From: Massilia forsythiae
GTDB taxonomy: Bacteria; Pseudomonadota; Gammaproteobacteria; Burkholderiales; Burkholderiaceae_D
Assembly: GCF_012849555.1 (NCBI RefSeq)
Contig: NZ_CP051685.1
Span: forward strand, 2,542,001-2,606,000
Reading direction: 5' to 3'
DNA length: 64,000 nucleotides
In this document: positions 16,826-25,260 of the stretch, one piece after another
Position numbering within the stretch: the first letter of the stretch is position 1
Layout: each line of letters starts with the position of its first letter
The notes under the pieces: generated by a model
Database searches by the model: none
Seen by the model: the letters and a program-made list of their open reading frames with translations, nothing else
What the model was told of the DNA's origin: nothing
Program-made: the position numbers and the translations under genes

Positions 16826-17419
16826 TCATAACCCGAGTCGTGGACTAGCTTGTGCGAGCAATTGCCGACAAATCTCCGCATGCTTTTCTGCGAGCGATAA
16901 AAGGTCCAATACACTTTGTAAGTTAGACATGTGGCTCTTCCAGTGCTCGTCACCAAGGAGAGCCTCATAGTTGAGCTTGCAGGGTTCACGCCATTTTTCA
17001 TATGCAGCTAGGCGTGCAATACGCTGTTCCAGATCCACGACATTTCGGTTTGCCGGAGAATGCCGCGCCGTACTCTTTATCCATTTGCGCCAAGGCTTGT
17101 TTCCCTTTGACTGATTGCACTTGCCACACGAAGGGACGAGATTGGCAATTTCAGTAATATACCCGGTCGGTTTCCGGTCCTTGACGATTGCGCGAAAGTG
17201 ATCCCATTCAGTACGCGGATCTCCACAATACGCACAAACGCAGTTCCCCGGCTTCATGCCAAGGACCTCTAAGGCCTCACGGATTTCCGCATCACTTGGC
17301 TCAATGCAAGGCGTAATGGATGTTAGAAAAAGGCCCGTAATAGTCGACTTACGGCCAGTAATTTTGCTACTACCTGGTAAGTCAAAGTCTAGATGCTTCT
17401 TGCCCTTAGCTCGTGCCAT
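16826..17419 (-). CDS. HNH endonuclease
   Basis: This encodes 197 aa from the ATG at 17419, chosen because GAGGAG lies about 8 bp upstream; an earlier ATG at 17455 lacks one. The HNH fold is clear: a first Cys pair CAYCG, the catalytic EWDHFRAIV, then NLVPSCGKCNQSKGNKPW with the second Cys pair and closing Asn. The C-terminal 80 residues form helices that may contact DNA or a partner. Such enzymes nick or cut DNA and occur as restriction, toxin or homing-type nucleases. The gene sits just beyond the IS element and 99 bp downstream of a serine recombinase gene in the same orientation; a defence or mobility role is open. Confidence 0.8.
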   Translation of the reverse strand: MARAKGKKHLDFDLPGSSKITGRKSTITGLFLTSITPCIEPSDAEIREALEVLGMKPGNCVCAYCGDPRTEWDHFRAIVKDRKPTGYITEIANLVPSCGKCNQSKGNKPWRKWIKSTARHSPANRNVVDLEQRIARLAAYEKWREPCKLNYEALLGDEHWKSHMSNLQSVLDLLSLAEKHAEICRQLLAQASPRLGL

Positions 17420-17518
17420 TCTTGTTCTCCTCGCTCCAATTTCGTGTGGAGCCAACGATGCCGTAAGCCTTGGGTAGGCGATACCATATCGAAACCTCGC
17501 GTCACCGCTTACATCTTC

Positions 17519-18109
17519 TTATTGTTTCATGGTCGAGGCCGAAGCAGTCGGTTTGACTACAGCGAGAACAGTCGAGCGAGAAACTCGGTAGAGCTTCGCT
17601 AAGGCGCTCACGCTTTGCTTATTCGCATACCCCTCAATCATTGCTTTACGCTGCTCTGGCGTCGTTTTGGGCGGTCGACCGAGGGCTTTGCCATCGGCCT
17701 TAGCGCGGGCAAGCCCGGCCTGGGTACGCTCTACGATCAGGTCGCGTTCCATCTCAGCCACTGCCGCCAGCATTGCCAACATCAGTTTGCCCGCCGGCGA
17801 GGTCAGGTCGAGTTTGCCGAGCTGAAGCACGACTACTTCAACTTCAAGACCGGCCAATGTTTTGATTGTCCCTAGCACGTCTGGTGCATCCCGGCCTAGG
17901 CGATCAAGCTTCGATACCACTACCGTGTCCTTCTTCCTCAGTTTCGTGAGCATTTCACTGAACTGCTTGCGCTGAGCCGCGTGAGCTTTGCCGCTCACAG
18001 TGTCCGCAAACCAGTACTCGACCGCGTAGCCTGCGCGCTCAATCTCCAAACGCTGATTGCCTGCCGTTTGCTCTACTGTAGACACCCGTCCGTACCCGAA
18101 TACCGCCAT
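17519..18109 (-). CDS. Serine recombinase (resolvase/invertase family)
   Basis: This 196-aa protein has the resolvase catalytic domain: the nucleophile Ser in YGRVST (residue 10), then VVVSKLDRLGRDAPDVL, and the long E-helix around MLAAVAEMERDLIVERTQAGLARAKADG. A short helix-turn-helix ends it (SVSALAKLYRVSRSTVLAVVK). The size is standard for Tn3-type resolvases and DNA invertases. The start ATG at 18109 opens directly on the conserved fold. No Tn3 transposase lies nearby, so it may be a remnant of a transposon or act on an invertible or resolution site. A dyad lies just upstream. Confidence 0.85.
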   Translation of the reverse strand: MAVFGYGRVSTVEQTAGNQRLEIERAGYAVEYWFADTVSGKAHAAQRKQFSEMLTKLRKKDTVVVSKLDRLGRDAPDVLGTIKTLAGLEVEVVVLQLGKLDLTSPAGKLMLAMLAAVAEMERDLIVERTQAGLARAKADGKALGRPPKTTPEQRKAMIEGYANKQSVSALAKLYRVSRSTVLAVVKPTASASTMKQ

Positions 18110-18140
18110 AGCCTGTCCCCGTATGTGTTAGAAAACCAAT

Positions 18141-18170
18141 GAACTATATATCAACATGTTGTTATATGTA
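18141..18170. promoter_or_regulatory. AT-rich dyad between recombinase and ATPase genes, possible res site
   Basis: The perfect 10-bp palindrome CAACATGTTG (18152-18161) is flanked by TATATAT and TTATATG, extending the dyad imperfectly to about 28 bp. Its place upstream of a resolvase-type gene suits a recombination subsite or autoregulatory operator. It could equally control the divergent ATPase gene. Confidence 0.35.
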
Positions 18171-18321
18171 AAGGCTATTTTTTCAACATCGCAGAAGGCT
18201 CATGCGACGACGTGTCGGAAAACGGTCATTTTTCAACAGCAGAGGTATACTTATCATTGAATATAGACATAAACATATCGAAGAAGTATGCTTGCGATAC
18301 ATTAACAAAATACGACAGACT

Positions 18322-19764
18322 ATGGAATTCTCTGCGGAAAATATTGCTGTATTGTTCGGACATGAGGCAGCCGAAGATGAAGAAATTGATCGTTTAAAAT
18401 CTTATTACTTAAAAGGGAATACATTCAATCAGGTTTCAAACGATCTGCCTATCCGAATACTAGTAGGTCATAAAGGAATTGGGAAATCTGCCCTTTTTCG
18501 TGTGTCGATGGACGAGGAAAGGTCCAAAGGAAAGCTCGCTATCATAATTAAACCAGATGATATTGCTGGCATTGTTGTTGATGAGCCAGACTTTCTAAAG
18601 CTCATCCGCGAATGGAAATTAGGAATTAATGAAATAGTTGCTCGTAAAGCATTGACATCCTTTGGAATTCTTCATGAAGGTCTTCGTGCAAAAATAAACG
18701 AATATGGCGGGCGGACTATCGATTTTTTGCAAAGCACATTACGAGCCGAGAAGCACGCAAATCTTTCTGAGTCACATCGCCTCGTTTTAAATGATTTTTT
18801 AAAAAATGGCCGGATTTATGTTTATTTGGATGACTTAGATCGTGGTTGGCAAGGCCAGAAAAGTGACATTAGAAAAATCTCCGCCTTATTAAACGCGGTA
18901 AGAGACATTGCATCCGATATAAAAGGGCTTTCATTCAGAATTAGCCTTCGATCCGATGTCTATTATTTGGTCAGAACGTCGGATGAATCGACGGACAAAA
19001 TCGAAGGTTCTGTTGTATGGCAGTCTTGGACTAACCATGAAATTTTAGCGTTGTTAGTAAAGCGTGTGGAACAGTACTTCGGTCGCAAGCATGAAACTTC
19101 TGAACTAGTTTCACTGGCACAACCATTGCTCGCTGAAAAATTAACTTCTATTCTTGTTCCAATTTTCAACGGGAAGGGGCACTGGGCGTCAATTCCGACT
19201 TATCGCATGTTGATGTCGTTGATTAGAAAACGTCCTCGCGACTTAGTTAAATTGTGTACTTTAGCTGCGCGTGCCGCTGAAGACGATAATTCTGCATTAA
19301 TCCGTACTGATCACTTCGCCAAGATCTTTGAAGAATATTCACAAGGTCGCCTTCAAGACACGATTAATGAATATCGGTCAGAGTTGCCTGATATTGAACG
19401 CCTTTTATTTGGCATGAAGCCTTCTAAAGCAGAGAGGCAAACAATGTCAGGATTTATATACACGACTGATGCATTGTTAAAAAAAATAAGAAACATAGAG
19501 CAGTCTGGCAAATTCAAATTTGCGAACGGAAAAGAGGCGGATCGACAGAGCTTGGCTGCCTTTATGTATAAAATTAATTTTTTGACTGCTCGGCGAGATG
19601 AGGGAAACTTTATCCTCCGAAAGTATTTCGAGGAAAGCAGATATCTATCGCAGAGATTCGCTGATTTTGGCTTTGACTGGGAAGTTCATCCAGCTTACCG
19701 GTGGGCGCTCCAGCCAGAAAATGTAACTGAGGTTTTAACGCAAATGAAGCCGAGTGCTGAATAA
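18322..19764 (+). CDS. AT-rich orphan P-loop ATPase (Sll1717-like)
   Basis: This encodes 480 aa from the ATG at 18322, chosen because homologous proteins start close to the FGHEAAEDE motif; an in-frame ATG at 18202 would add 40 residues. Walker A is GHKGIGKS (residues 49-56 from this start) and Walker B with a KAP/STAND-like acidic pair is RIYVYLDDLDRGW (about 164-176). A RISLRSDVYYL segment follows as a likely sensor region. The remainder is helical with no recognised effector. The gene is visibly much richer in A+T than its surroundings, a strong sign of transfer. Such solitary ATPases in islands are often suspected immune sensors; that role is inference. Confidence 0.75.
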   Translation: MEFSAENIAVLFGHEAAEDEEIDRLKSYYLKGNTFNQVSNDLPIRILVGHKGIGKSALFRVSMDEERSKGKLAIIIKPDDIAGIVVDEPDFLKLIREWKLGINEIVARKALTSFGILHEGLRAKINEYGGRTIDFLQSTLRAEKHANLSESHRLVLNDFLKNGRIYVYLDDLDRGWQGQKSDIRKISALLNAVRDIASDIKGLSFRISLRSDVYYLVRTSDESTDKIEGSVVWQSWTNHEILALLVKRVEQYFGRKHETSELVSLAQPLLAEKLTSILVPIFNGKGHWASIPTYRMLMSLIRKRPRDLVKLCTLAARAAEDDNSALIRTDHFAKIFEEYSQGRLQDTINEYRSELPDIERLLFGMKPSKAERQTMSGFIYTTDALLKKIRNIEQSGKFKFANGKEADRQSLAAFMYKINFLTARRDEGNFILRKYFEESRYLSQRFADFGFDWEVHPAYRWALQPENVTEVLTQMKPSAE

Positions 19765-20228
19765 AAATAAATTTTATTCAGCCATTGCGTCAACTTATTT
19801 AAACTTCCCATCTCTTTGCAGATGGGAAGATAGCAACGACCTACTTCTCAAACGAAAACTTATTTTCATTTTTAAATGTAGAAACCACGAGTTGAATCAG
19901 TCAGACATTCACATACCCTCGGCCGTATTTCCGAGAATGTGCTAGTTGCCGGGACAGCTTCTAAGATCTACTGTCTCTTTAATGTAGATGATGACCAGTA
20001 GGTACGTCATGTCCATTACCAAGACGTATGTTGTTACATACCACCTATCTTTGTGCATCGACAGAAAAAGTTTCAGGGCGGGACGGATTAATCCCATTTG
20101 AGAGTGCAGTATTCTGAGCTGATATTTTACGACTTCGCGGCCAAATGACGCTTAGGCTCTACATAAAATCGACGCGCCCATTTTAGAAAAACGGCTTGTG
20201 TGATCGCACGCATAAAGCAAATAGTCTG
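19765..20228. other. AT-rich intergenic region
   Basis: This separates two convergent genes. I see no credible coding frame or RNA gene. The sequence shifts gradually from the AT-rich composition of the ATPase gene to the GC-richer module to its right, so a junction between two acquired segments may lie here. Confidence 0.35.
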
Positions 20229-20765
20229 TCATGTACGCTGCAACCATTCCCGTATGTTTCGATAGTGGAGAGCGGTCATGCGCTCAACGCGCTTGGCCAA
20301 AACGAGATGTTTTTTGCGCCACTTGAACGGCTTACGCGCTGCGACCGGCTCTCCAGACTCTGCTCCAATCTGCCTCAGCAATTTTGATTGCGCGATCCTC
20401 GCCCGGTCAACAGAGGTCGCTGCGAGATTGCTGCGATACCGCAGCGCTTGACAGTGCCTACAAGCAAGTTCGCCGCCTCTGTAGTACAGCGACTGAAAAT
20501 TCCCCTCGTGTGCGCGAGGGCACTTGAGGAGGGGCCGTACACGGCTCTGGAGGCACTGGACGGGCACGATGTCCACCACCCATTGATGGCCGCCCAAGAA
20601 GACCGCCAGGCGGGTCTCAGCAAGCACGGCAACGGTCCGCACGTCTCCATCGTCCAAGACGAGCCTAGACGATCCTGTGGCCTTCGCGGCCCGTATCAGC
20701 TTCGGCAGGTTCACCTCGAATGCATTTTCGAGGACCGGCACTCTTGGCGCCTTTGCTTTTTTCAT
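20229..20765 (-). CDS. Hypothetical zinc-ribbon protein of mobile elements
   Basis: This encodes 178 aa. A treble-clef-like or ribbon motif sits mid-protein: CPRAHEGNFQSLYYRGGELACRHC (in parts CP...H, then CRHC) followed by ALRYRS. A basic C-terminal half (FKWRKKHLVLAKRVERM) suggests nucleic-acid binding. Proteins with this CxxC-ALRYRS ribbon recur near integrases in genomic islands, with no function known to me. The gene reads in the same direction as the replication module, 510 bp downstream of it. Confidence 0.6.
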   Translation of the reverse strand: MKKAKAPRVPVLENAFEVNLPKLIRAAKATGSSRLVLDDGDVRTVAVLAETRLAVFLGGHQWVVDIVPVQCLQSRVRPLLKCPRAHEGNFQSLYYRGGELACRHCQALRYRSNLAATSVDRARIAQSKLLRQIGAESGEPVAARKPFKWRKKHLVLAKRVERMTALHYRNIREWLQRT

Positions 20766-21275
20766 TTCGGGTACCTAAAAGAAAAGCAAACCGGGCACAT
20801 GCATGCGCGGTTCGTGGGGGCGGGGTCGGAGCGGGAACTCGAGCACGTCTGTGATTGGGCCCAGGGATGCAGCTAGAGTACCGGACGGAAAATAATTCGG
20901 CTGCCTGATCCAGCCGGCTCGCGCGCTGCCGCGCCGCCAGTTCGATCCATCGGTGGCCAGCGCAAGCACGCACCATTGCGTGTGCACGGAGCTGAGGAAG
21001 CGTTGCAAGCACCGCCACATCGCGCGACCCCGGTTGATGCTGCATGCTGGGCGCGTATCCACGGCGTACCCCATCATCGTGGAGCCGCACAAGCAACTGG
21101 CTGGATGATAAGTAGCGATCAAAAGCAAAAGCCGCTTGCGGTCTATAAGCTAGGCCACATGCGGCTTTCAGGGTAAATAGTATATAAAAGGAATACCTCT
21201 CTTTCTCATACATCCTCTTTCACGCGGCCCTATACCGTGCCAGAAAGGGTACTGTTTTGATTGCTTTTATTGCCG
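20766..21275. other. Intergenic region with a candidate terminator
   Basis: This lies between the replication protein stop and the zinc-ribbon gene. No convincing gene is seen, though several overlapping frames are open by chance. AAAGCCGC near 21128 pairs with GCGGCTTT near 21163 and may form a hairpin that ends the upstream transcript. The promoter of the zinc-ribbon gene should also be here. Confidence 0.35.
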
Positions 21276-23945
21276 TTATTGTTCCAGGTTCGGTTGCCCG
21301 ATGAACTCGGATGCGATATACGCTTCGCGCGTCTTACCCTTCCCACTGGCCGACTTCGTATCGTAGCGGCGGATGTCGCGGTCTGATTCCAGATTCTCGA
21401 ACACGCTGCGGCGCATGCGAGTGTCGGCCCCTTTGAATTTCGCGGACTTCCTTGCCAGCTCGAAGACGGTGAGGCCACGGCGGCCGGCCTTCAGGATCAG
21501 ATTGGCCACGTCGTTGCACAGGGCTGCGAATGGGGAGTCGGCGATGTTATCGGCCATTCGGCTGATCGCCCGGTCAGCCCAGAAGGTCACGTAGTCAATC
21601 GCCCATTGCGCGTGCTCTCGGCCGATCACGCCCGTTTCGCTGGAGTGCGCGACGATCAGCGAGACGCGCATGGCGATTTCCCGCACACGGCTGTACATCT
21701 CGGCCATGCCGTGCATTTCCAGCTCATCCATGCGCTTGATGCAGCGCAGCTCCAGTTCGGTGAACAAACGGCGCGCCTCGCCCGAGAAATCCAAAATAGC
21801 CGGAACTGGCACCTCGCTGTGCGCCGTGTCGATGACATCCGCCAGATCCCCGGCGCCTTTGACACGGCATTCACGGACCCAGCGAACCAGATCGTCGGGC
21901 ATCGCGACTTGATCAACAAAGCGGGCCGGCTGGCGCCCCAGATCAGATTCAACGACGATGAGGCGGTTCAGAAAGCCATCCGTCAACGCTCCCGATCCTA
22001 CGGCCTCGTAGAACGGCGTGGGCGTGGTCATACCCAGCACCGTCAGTGCCGGATTCTCCACATGGCGCGGCCCCAACCCGTCACGTTGTGCCTGGTTCAG
22101 GGTGGCGGTGGAGAAAGCCTTGGGCTGGAGCGTGCCCCCGCAACGGCCGAACACCTCCATGAGGCGTTTGCGCGCCGTACCCCCATTGGTATTATTCTTC
22201 GCGTTGGCTGTCTTCAGCATGTAGCCGAACTCATCAATGATGGCGATGTGGGTGGGATGCGCGCGCAGCATCGAGTCAATGGCGCTGTCGGACGTGTATT
22301 CCGACGCGGGGGACATGGCAGAGAACTTGGCGGCACGCAGGACGCGCTCGATGGCGGTCTTCGCGTGCTCCTTGCCGGCGCCCGATACGCCGATGTTGAG
22401 GAAGAACAGCGATGGCCAGTTGTCATTCGTGGTGCGGAACTTGCGCCCCATGGCCACACTGCCGAGTGCCAGTGCCGCCTGCACGGCGAACATCGGTTGC
22501 GGCTTCATGGCCGTGGCATTGGTCCAGTCAACCATCAGACCCAGCTTGCCGGGGATGGTCAGTAGGTGGGGCGGGATGGCGCACGCGGGTTTGGCAGGCA
22601 TAGGAACTTCATCGGGCACGACGATGGGATTTGCGGCCGTACCGGACTTTGGTTTGGTGACAGGCATGCGGTTCAGGCTCTCCAGCAGCTTGCTGATGTC
22701 CACACCTTTGATGCGTTCCTCGTCGGCCATCATCCTGACCGTCTCGTACGTGATGCCGCCGCCCGGCTTGAGGCTGTTCCACGCCTTGGTCACAGCACCG
22801 GCATCGTATTTCTCCGGGCAGGTCTGGCTCCACTCGTCGGCAATATCGAACATCTCCTTGGACTGGTTGCGACTGTGTAGGCCCATCAGGACCTTGAGCC
22901 ATGTGTCCCGACTGCACGCGGCGGAGATCACGGCCAGGTCGTATTTGATGGAAGCACGCTCGTAAGGCAGCAGCGGTTCGGCGTTGGGTGCGATCTCCAC
23001 GCCGCACTCCGTCAACTTTGCGGACTTGCTGAAATTGTCGGGCACCCATTGCGGGAGGTCTGTCATCACCTGGCCCTCGAACAGGTCGCTGGAAGCCTCC
23101 ATCTCGTAGCGGCGGCCAGATGCGTGGACGGAACCGGGACCGACGACGTAGCCGTTGACCTTCAGGTCGATGTTCTTCCCCAACTTGTCGGTGAAGCTGA
23201 GCGAGCAGTCGGCCAGGAAGTAGTAGTGGCTACCGCCCGCGCCGGTCAGTACCTCGACGGTTGCCGGCAGGCGACCGTGGACCTTCTCCAGCTCTTCCAG
23301 AGCCTCTGCGCCGCCGACCTTGTAGCGGTCCACGTCCACCACCACGGCCATTTTGCCGGTGTGGCCGATCTCTTGGCCCAGACGTACGCCATAGTTCAGC
23401 TCGGGTTCATACTTGAACCACATGTTGATGATGGTCGGATTGGTGGTGGCCTCTTTGAAGGAATTCGAGCGGCGCGGGTGTTTGCCGGAGTCGCTGCAAG
23501 TGGCGTTGCCGCAGGTGCACTTGCCGTTCTTAATGCCGTACAGTGGAAACACAGGGTGGCCATGCGATGCCATCAGGAGGGCCTGTGCGTGGGCCGGCGA
23601 GACAGCGGCGGAGGTATCGTAGGGATTGCCTTGAGGCTTCGCGATGGGCATGGCAGGCACGTGATGCATGGCAGGCTGTACCAGCGGAGGGCGAACCACT
23701 TGCTCGACATTGGTCGTAGCGGTAGCGGGACGTGCGAGGCTGGCTGCGGCAGCTACAGCATTGTTCTTGCCGTCCGCCCCGTCCTTAAGGGCTTGATTCT
23801 TGGCCTGGACGATGACGTGCTCAGCGCCCGGAGCCGCACTGTCGGCGGGCGCGTCGCTGGCCGGGCTGTCGATGGAGATGAAGGGCGGTGCCAGCTCGGC
23901 GACTTGCGCACCGTCCTGGTCTTGGAATTTGAGGGTTGCGTTCAT
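21276..23945 (-). CDS. PrimPol-helicase replication protein (DUF3987-like)
   Basis: This 889-aa protein begins with about 110 low-complexity residues. A primase-polymerase domain follows (about 115-285): metal-binding DVD at 204-206 in VVVDVDRYK, the SxH-type GGSHYYF at 237-243, and NGYVVGPGSVH. A PriCT-2-like region follows (YDLAVISAACSRDTW ... DEWSQTCPEKYDAGAV). The C-terminal half is a DUF3987-type helicase domain with GVSGAGKEHA as Walker A and HIAIIDEFGYML as Walker B. This layout is typical of replication proteins of P4-like satellites and plasmids, which prime and unwind their own origin. It reads toward the zinc-ribbon gene. The Walker A ends in GKE rather than GKS/T. Confidence 0.85.
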   Translation of the reverse strand: MNATLKFQDQDGAQVAELAPPFISIDSPASDAPADSAAPGAEHVIVQAKNQALKDGADGKNNAVAAAASLARPATATTNVEQVVRPPLVQPAMHHVPAMPIAKPQGNPYDTSAAVSPAHAQALLMASHGHPVFPLYGIKNGKCTCGNATCSDSGKHPRRSNSFKEATTNPTIINMWFKYEPELNYGVRLGQEIGHTGKMAVVVDVDRYKVGGAEALEELEKVHGRLPATVEVLTGAGGSHYYFLADCSLSFTDKLGKNIDLKVNGYVVGPGSVHASGRRYEMEASSDLFEGQVMTDLPQWVPDNFSKSAKLTECGVEIAPNAEPLLPYERASIKYDLAVISAACSRDTWLKVLMGLHSRNQSKEMFDIADEWSQTCPEKYDAGAVTKAWNSLKPGGGITYETVRMMADEERIKGVDISKLLESLNRMPVTKPKSGTAANPIVVPDEVPMPAKPACAIPPHLLTIPGKLGLMVDWTNATAMKPQPMFAVQAALALGSVAMGRKFRTTNDNWPSLFFLNIGVSGAGKEHAKTAIERVLRAAKFSAMSPASEYTSDSAIDSMLRAHPTHIAIIDEFGYMLKTANAKNNTNGGTARKRLMEVFGRCGGTLQPKAFSTATLNQAQRDGLGPRHVENPALTVLGMTTPTPFYEAVGSGALTDGFLNRLIVVESDLGRQPARFVDQVAMPDDLVRWVRECRVKGAGDLADVIDTAHSEVPVPAILDFSGEARRLFTELELRCIKRMDELEMHGMAEMYSRVREIAMRVSLIVAHSSETGVIGREHAQWAIDYVTFWADRAISRMADNIADSPFAALCNDVANLILKAGRRGLTVFELARKSAKFKGADTRMRRSVFENLESDRDIRRYDTKSASGKGKTREAYIASEFIGQPNLEQ

Positions 23946-24000
23946 TGGATAGAAGGTGATGATGCGGGCAGAACAGCCCGCATTCGACGGGGAGGGAGGG

Positions 24001-24690
24001 TTATACGTGCTTAGTCCTCAACTTGGCGACGCGGATCTCTTCCAAGTCAGACACGCGATAGGTGCGGTCACAACGGTGGTAGCGGCCGTTCGCTTCGACC
24101 TGTTCTTTCATCTCGTCCCAGCTCATGTTGATGTAGGCCATGGCGGTCCAGATATCTACATAGGTCATCCCGTCCAGCATCTTGGAGTCCGGCGATGTCA
24201 GGGCCGGCGCTGCGTCGGAGTGGCGTCCCAACCAACCCGGATTTTTGGCGATCAACGCCAGTTCGTTCATCGAGTTGCAGCGGCGGCGCATGTAGATGTC
24301 GCCGAACACGCCGCCGCTTTGGGAATTGATGTCGTGCAGATCTGCTTCGGCGACACCGAGGAATGCGGACCCGATCGGCACGGGGATGATCGGCATCGCA
24401 TCCAGCAGCTTGCGCTTGTCCACCAACGGCACGTCCCGGAGGGCCGAAACCTGCTGATCCACTGGGATCATGCTCAATTTCGCTTCGTAACGCAGTTGGC
24501 GATATGCCTTTTCTTCCGAAGTCTGGATTGCCGTGCGGAGCTTGTTGCGGACTTTCTCCGGTGTGGCCGAGTCATAAATCACGCGCGCAACACTGCCCGT
24601 CAAGGCGAGCTGCTGCTTGTAGCTATTCATCGCAGCGGCTTTAACAGCCAGGTTCTGCGACATAATTTGGGATACGGTATGAATGCCCAT
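24001..24690 (-). CDS. Hypothetical protein of the integrative element
   Basis: This encodes 229 aa with TAAGGT upstream of the ATG. No conserved domain is recognised. The first 90 residues are helical and rich in Ala and Lys (AVKAAAMNSYKQQLALTG), the middle has MPIIPVPIGSAFLG, and the end is basic (IRVAKLRTKHV). No signal peptide or membrane segment is seen. It lies 55 bp ahead of the PrimPol gene in the same direction and downstream of alpA, so it belongs to the early replication/regulation operon and may assist replication or control. Confidence 0.55.
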   Translation of the reverse strand: MGIHTVSQIMSQNLAVKAAAMNSYKQQLALTGSVARVIYDSATPEKVRNKLRTAIQTSEEKAYRQLRYEAKLSMIPVDQQVSALRDVPLVDKRKLLDAMPIIPVPIGSAFLGVAEADLHDINSQSGGVFGDIYMRRRCNSMNELALIAKNPGWLGRHSDAAPALTSPDSKMLDGMTYVDIWTAMAYINMSWDEMKEQVEANGRYHRCDRTYRVSDLEEIRVAKLRTKHV

Positions 24691-24760
24691 GGGACCTTAA
24701 AAAATGAGAAGGATTGCGGTAACCCGCCGGGAACGGTTTGTTCCGGAAGGTTGAATGTAC

Positions 24761-24961
24761 TTAGGTGCTGACAGTGCGCGCCTTGATGAAGGCATCGACC
24801 TCGTACGCATGCCAGCCGGTCACGCAGGGACCGAGTTTGATGGGCTTGGGAAATTTGCCGTCATTCACCCAACGCCAGATGGTTGCCGGGCTTACCGGCA
24901 GTATGCCGGCCTTCTTTGGCGTAGTCGCGAGGTCCGCGATACGGATGATACGAGGTTGCAT
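24761..24961 (-). CDS. AlpA-family regulator / excisionase-like protein
   Basis: This 66-aa MerR-like winged helix-turn-helix contains the AlpA signature: GILPVSPATIWRWVNDGKFPKPIKLG followed by WHAYEVDAFIKART. GGAG stands about 8 bp before the ATG. AlpA proteins switch on integrase and excision genes of P4-like elements and cryptic prophages. It sits between the integrase and the replication genes, as in that class. It probably binds the roughly 300-bp AT-rich gap upstream. Confidence 0.85.
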   Translation of the reverse strand: MQPRIIRIADLATTPKKAGILPVSPATIWRWVNDGKFPKPIKLGPCVTGWHAYEVDAFIKARTVST

Positions 24962-25260
24962 TTAATACTCCATAAGCCGCCATAAGGGCGAGTGAGAGTA
25001 TTAAACAATATAATCAGGAGAATTGTAAGCCCATGTTTTTAAACGGTTTTATGCTTTTATTTCATTAAAAAGCTAAATAAGACTATTGCCTACTATTTCA
25101 TTCTGAACTCTACATTTTTCGACATTTATATACGTTGAAATTTCCATGGGGGAATGTCAAAATTTCCACGAAAAAGTCGAGCCAATGGAATTTGCCCCGA
25201 AAATCCTCGTGGATTAAGTCAATTAAATGTTGCGATATGGCGACAAAATATATGCCGTGA
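24962..25260. other. AT-rich control region between alpA and integrase
   Basis: This 299-bp gap is very AT-rich compared with both neighbours. It carries repeated GAAATTTCC / AAAATTTCC elements (near 25138 and 25160) separated by a GGGGGAA tract. It must contain the alpA promoter and is a good place for a replication origin or AlpA binding sites; neither is proven. Confidence 0.4.

Noticed and set aside
19754..19945. 63-codon frame after the P-loop ATPase gene
   Set aside because: It overlaps the ATPase end in another frame and has no ribosome binding site or recognisable fold.
20775..21128. 117-codon minus-strand frame upstream of the zinc-ribbon gene
   Set aside because: It overlaps another open frame, has no start signal and has mixed low-information content.
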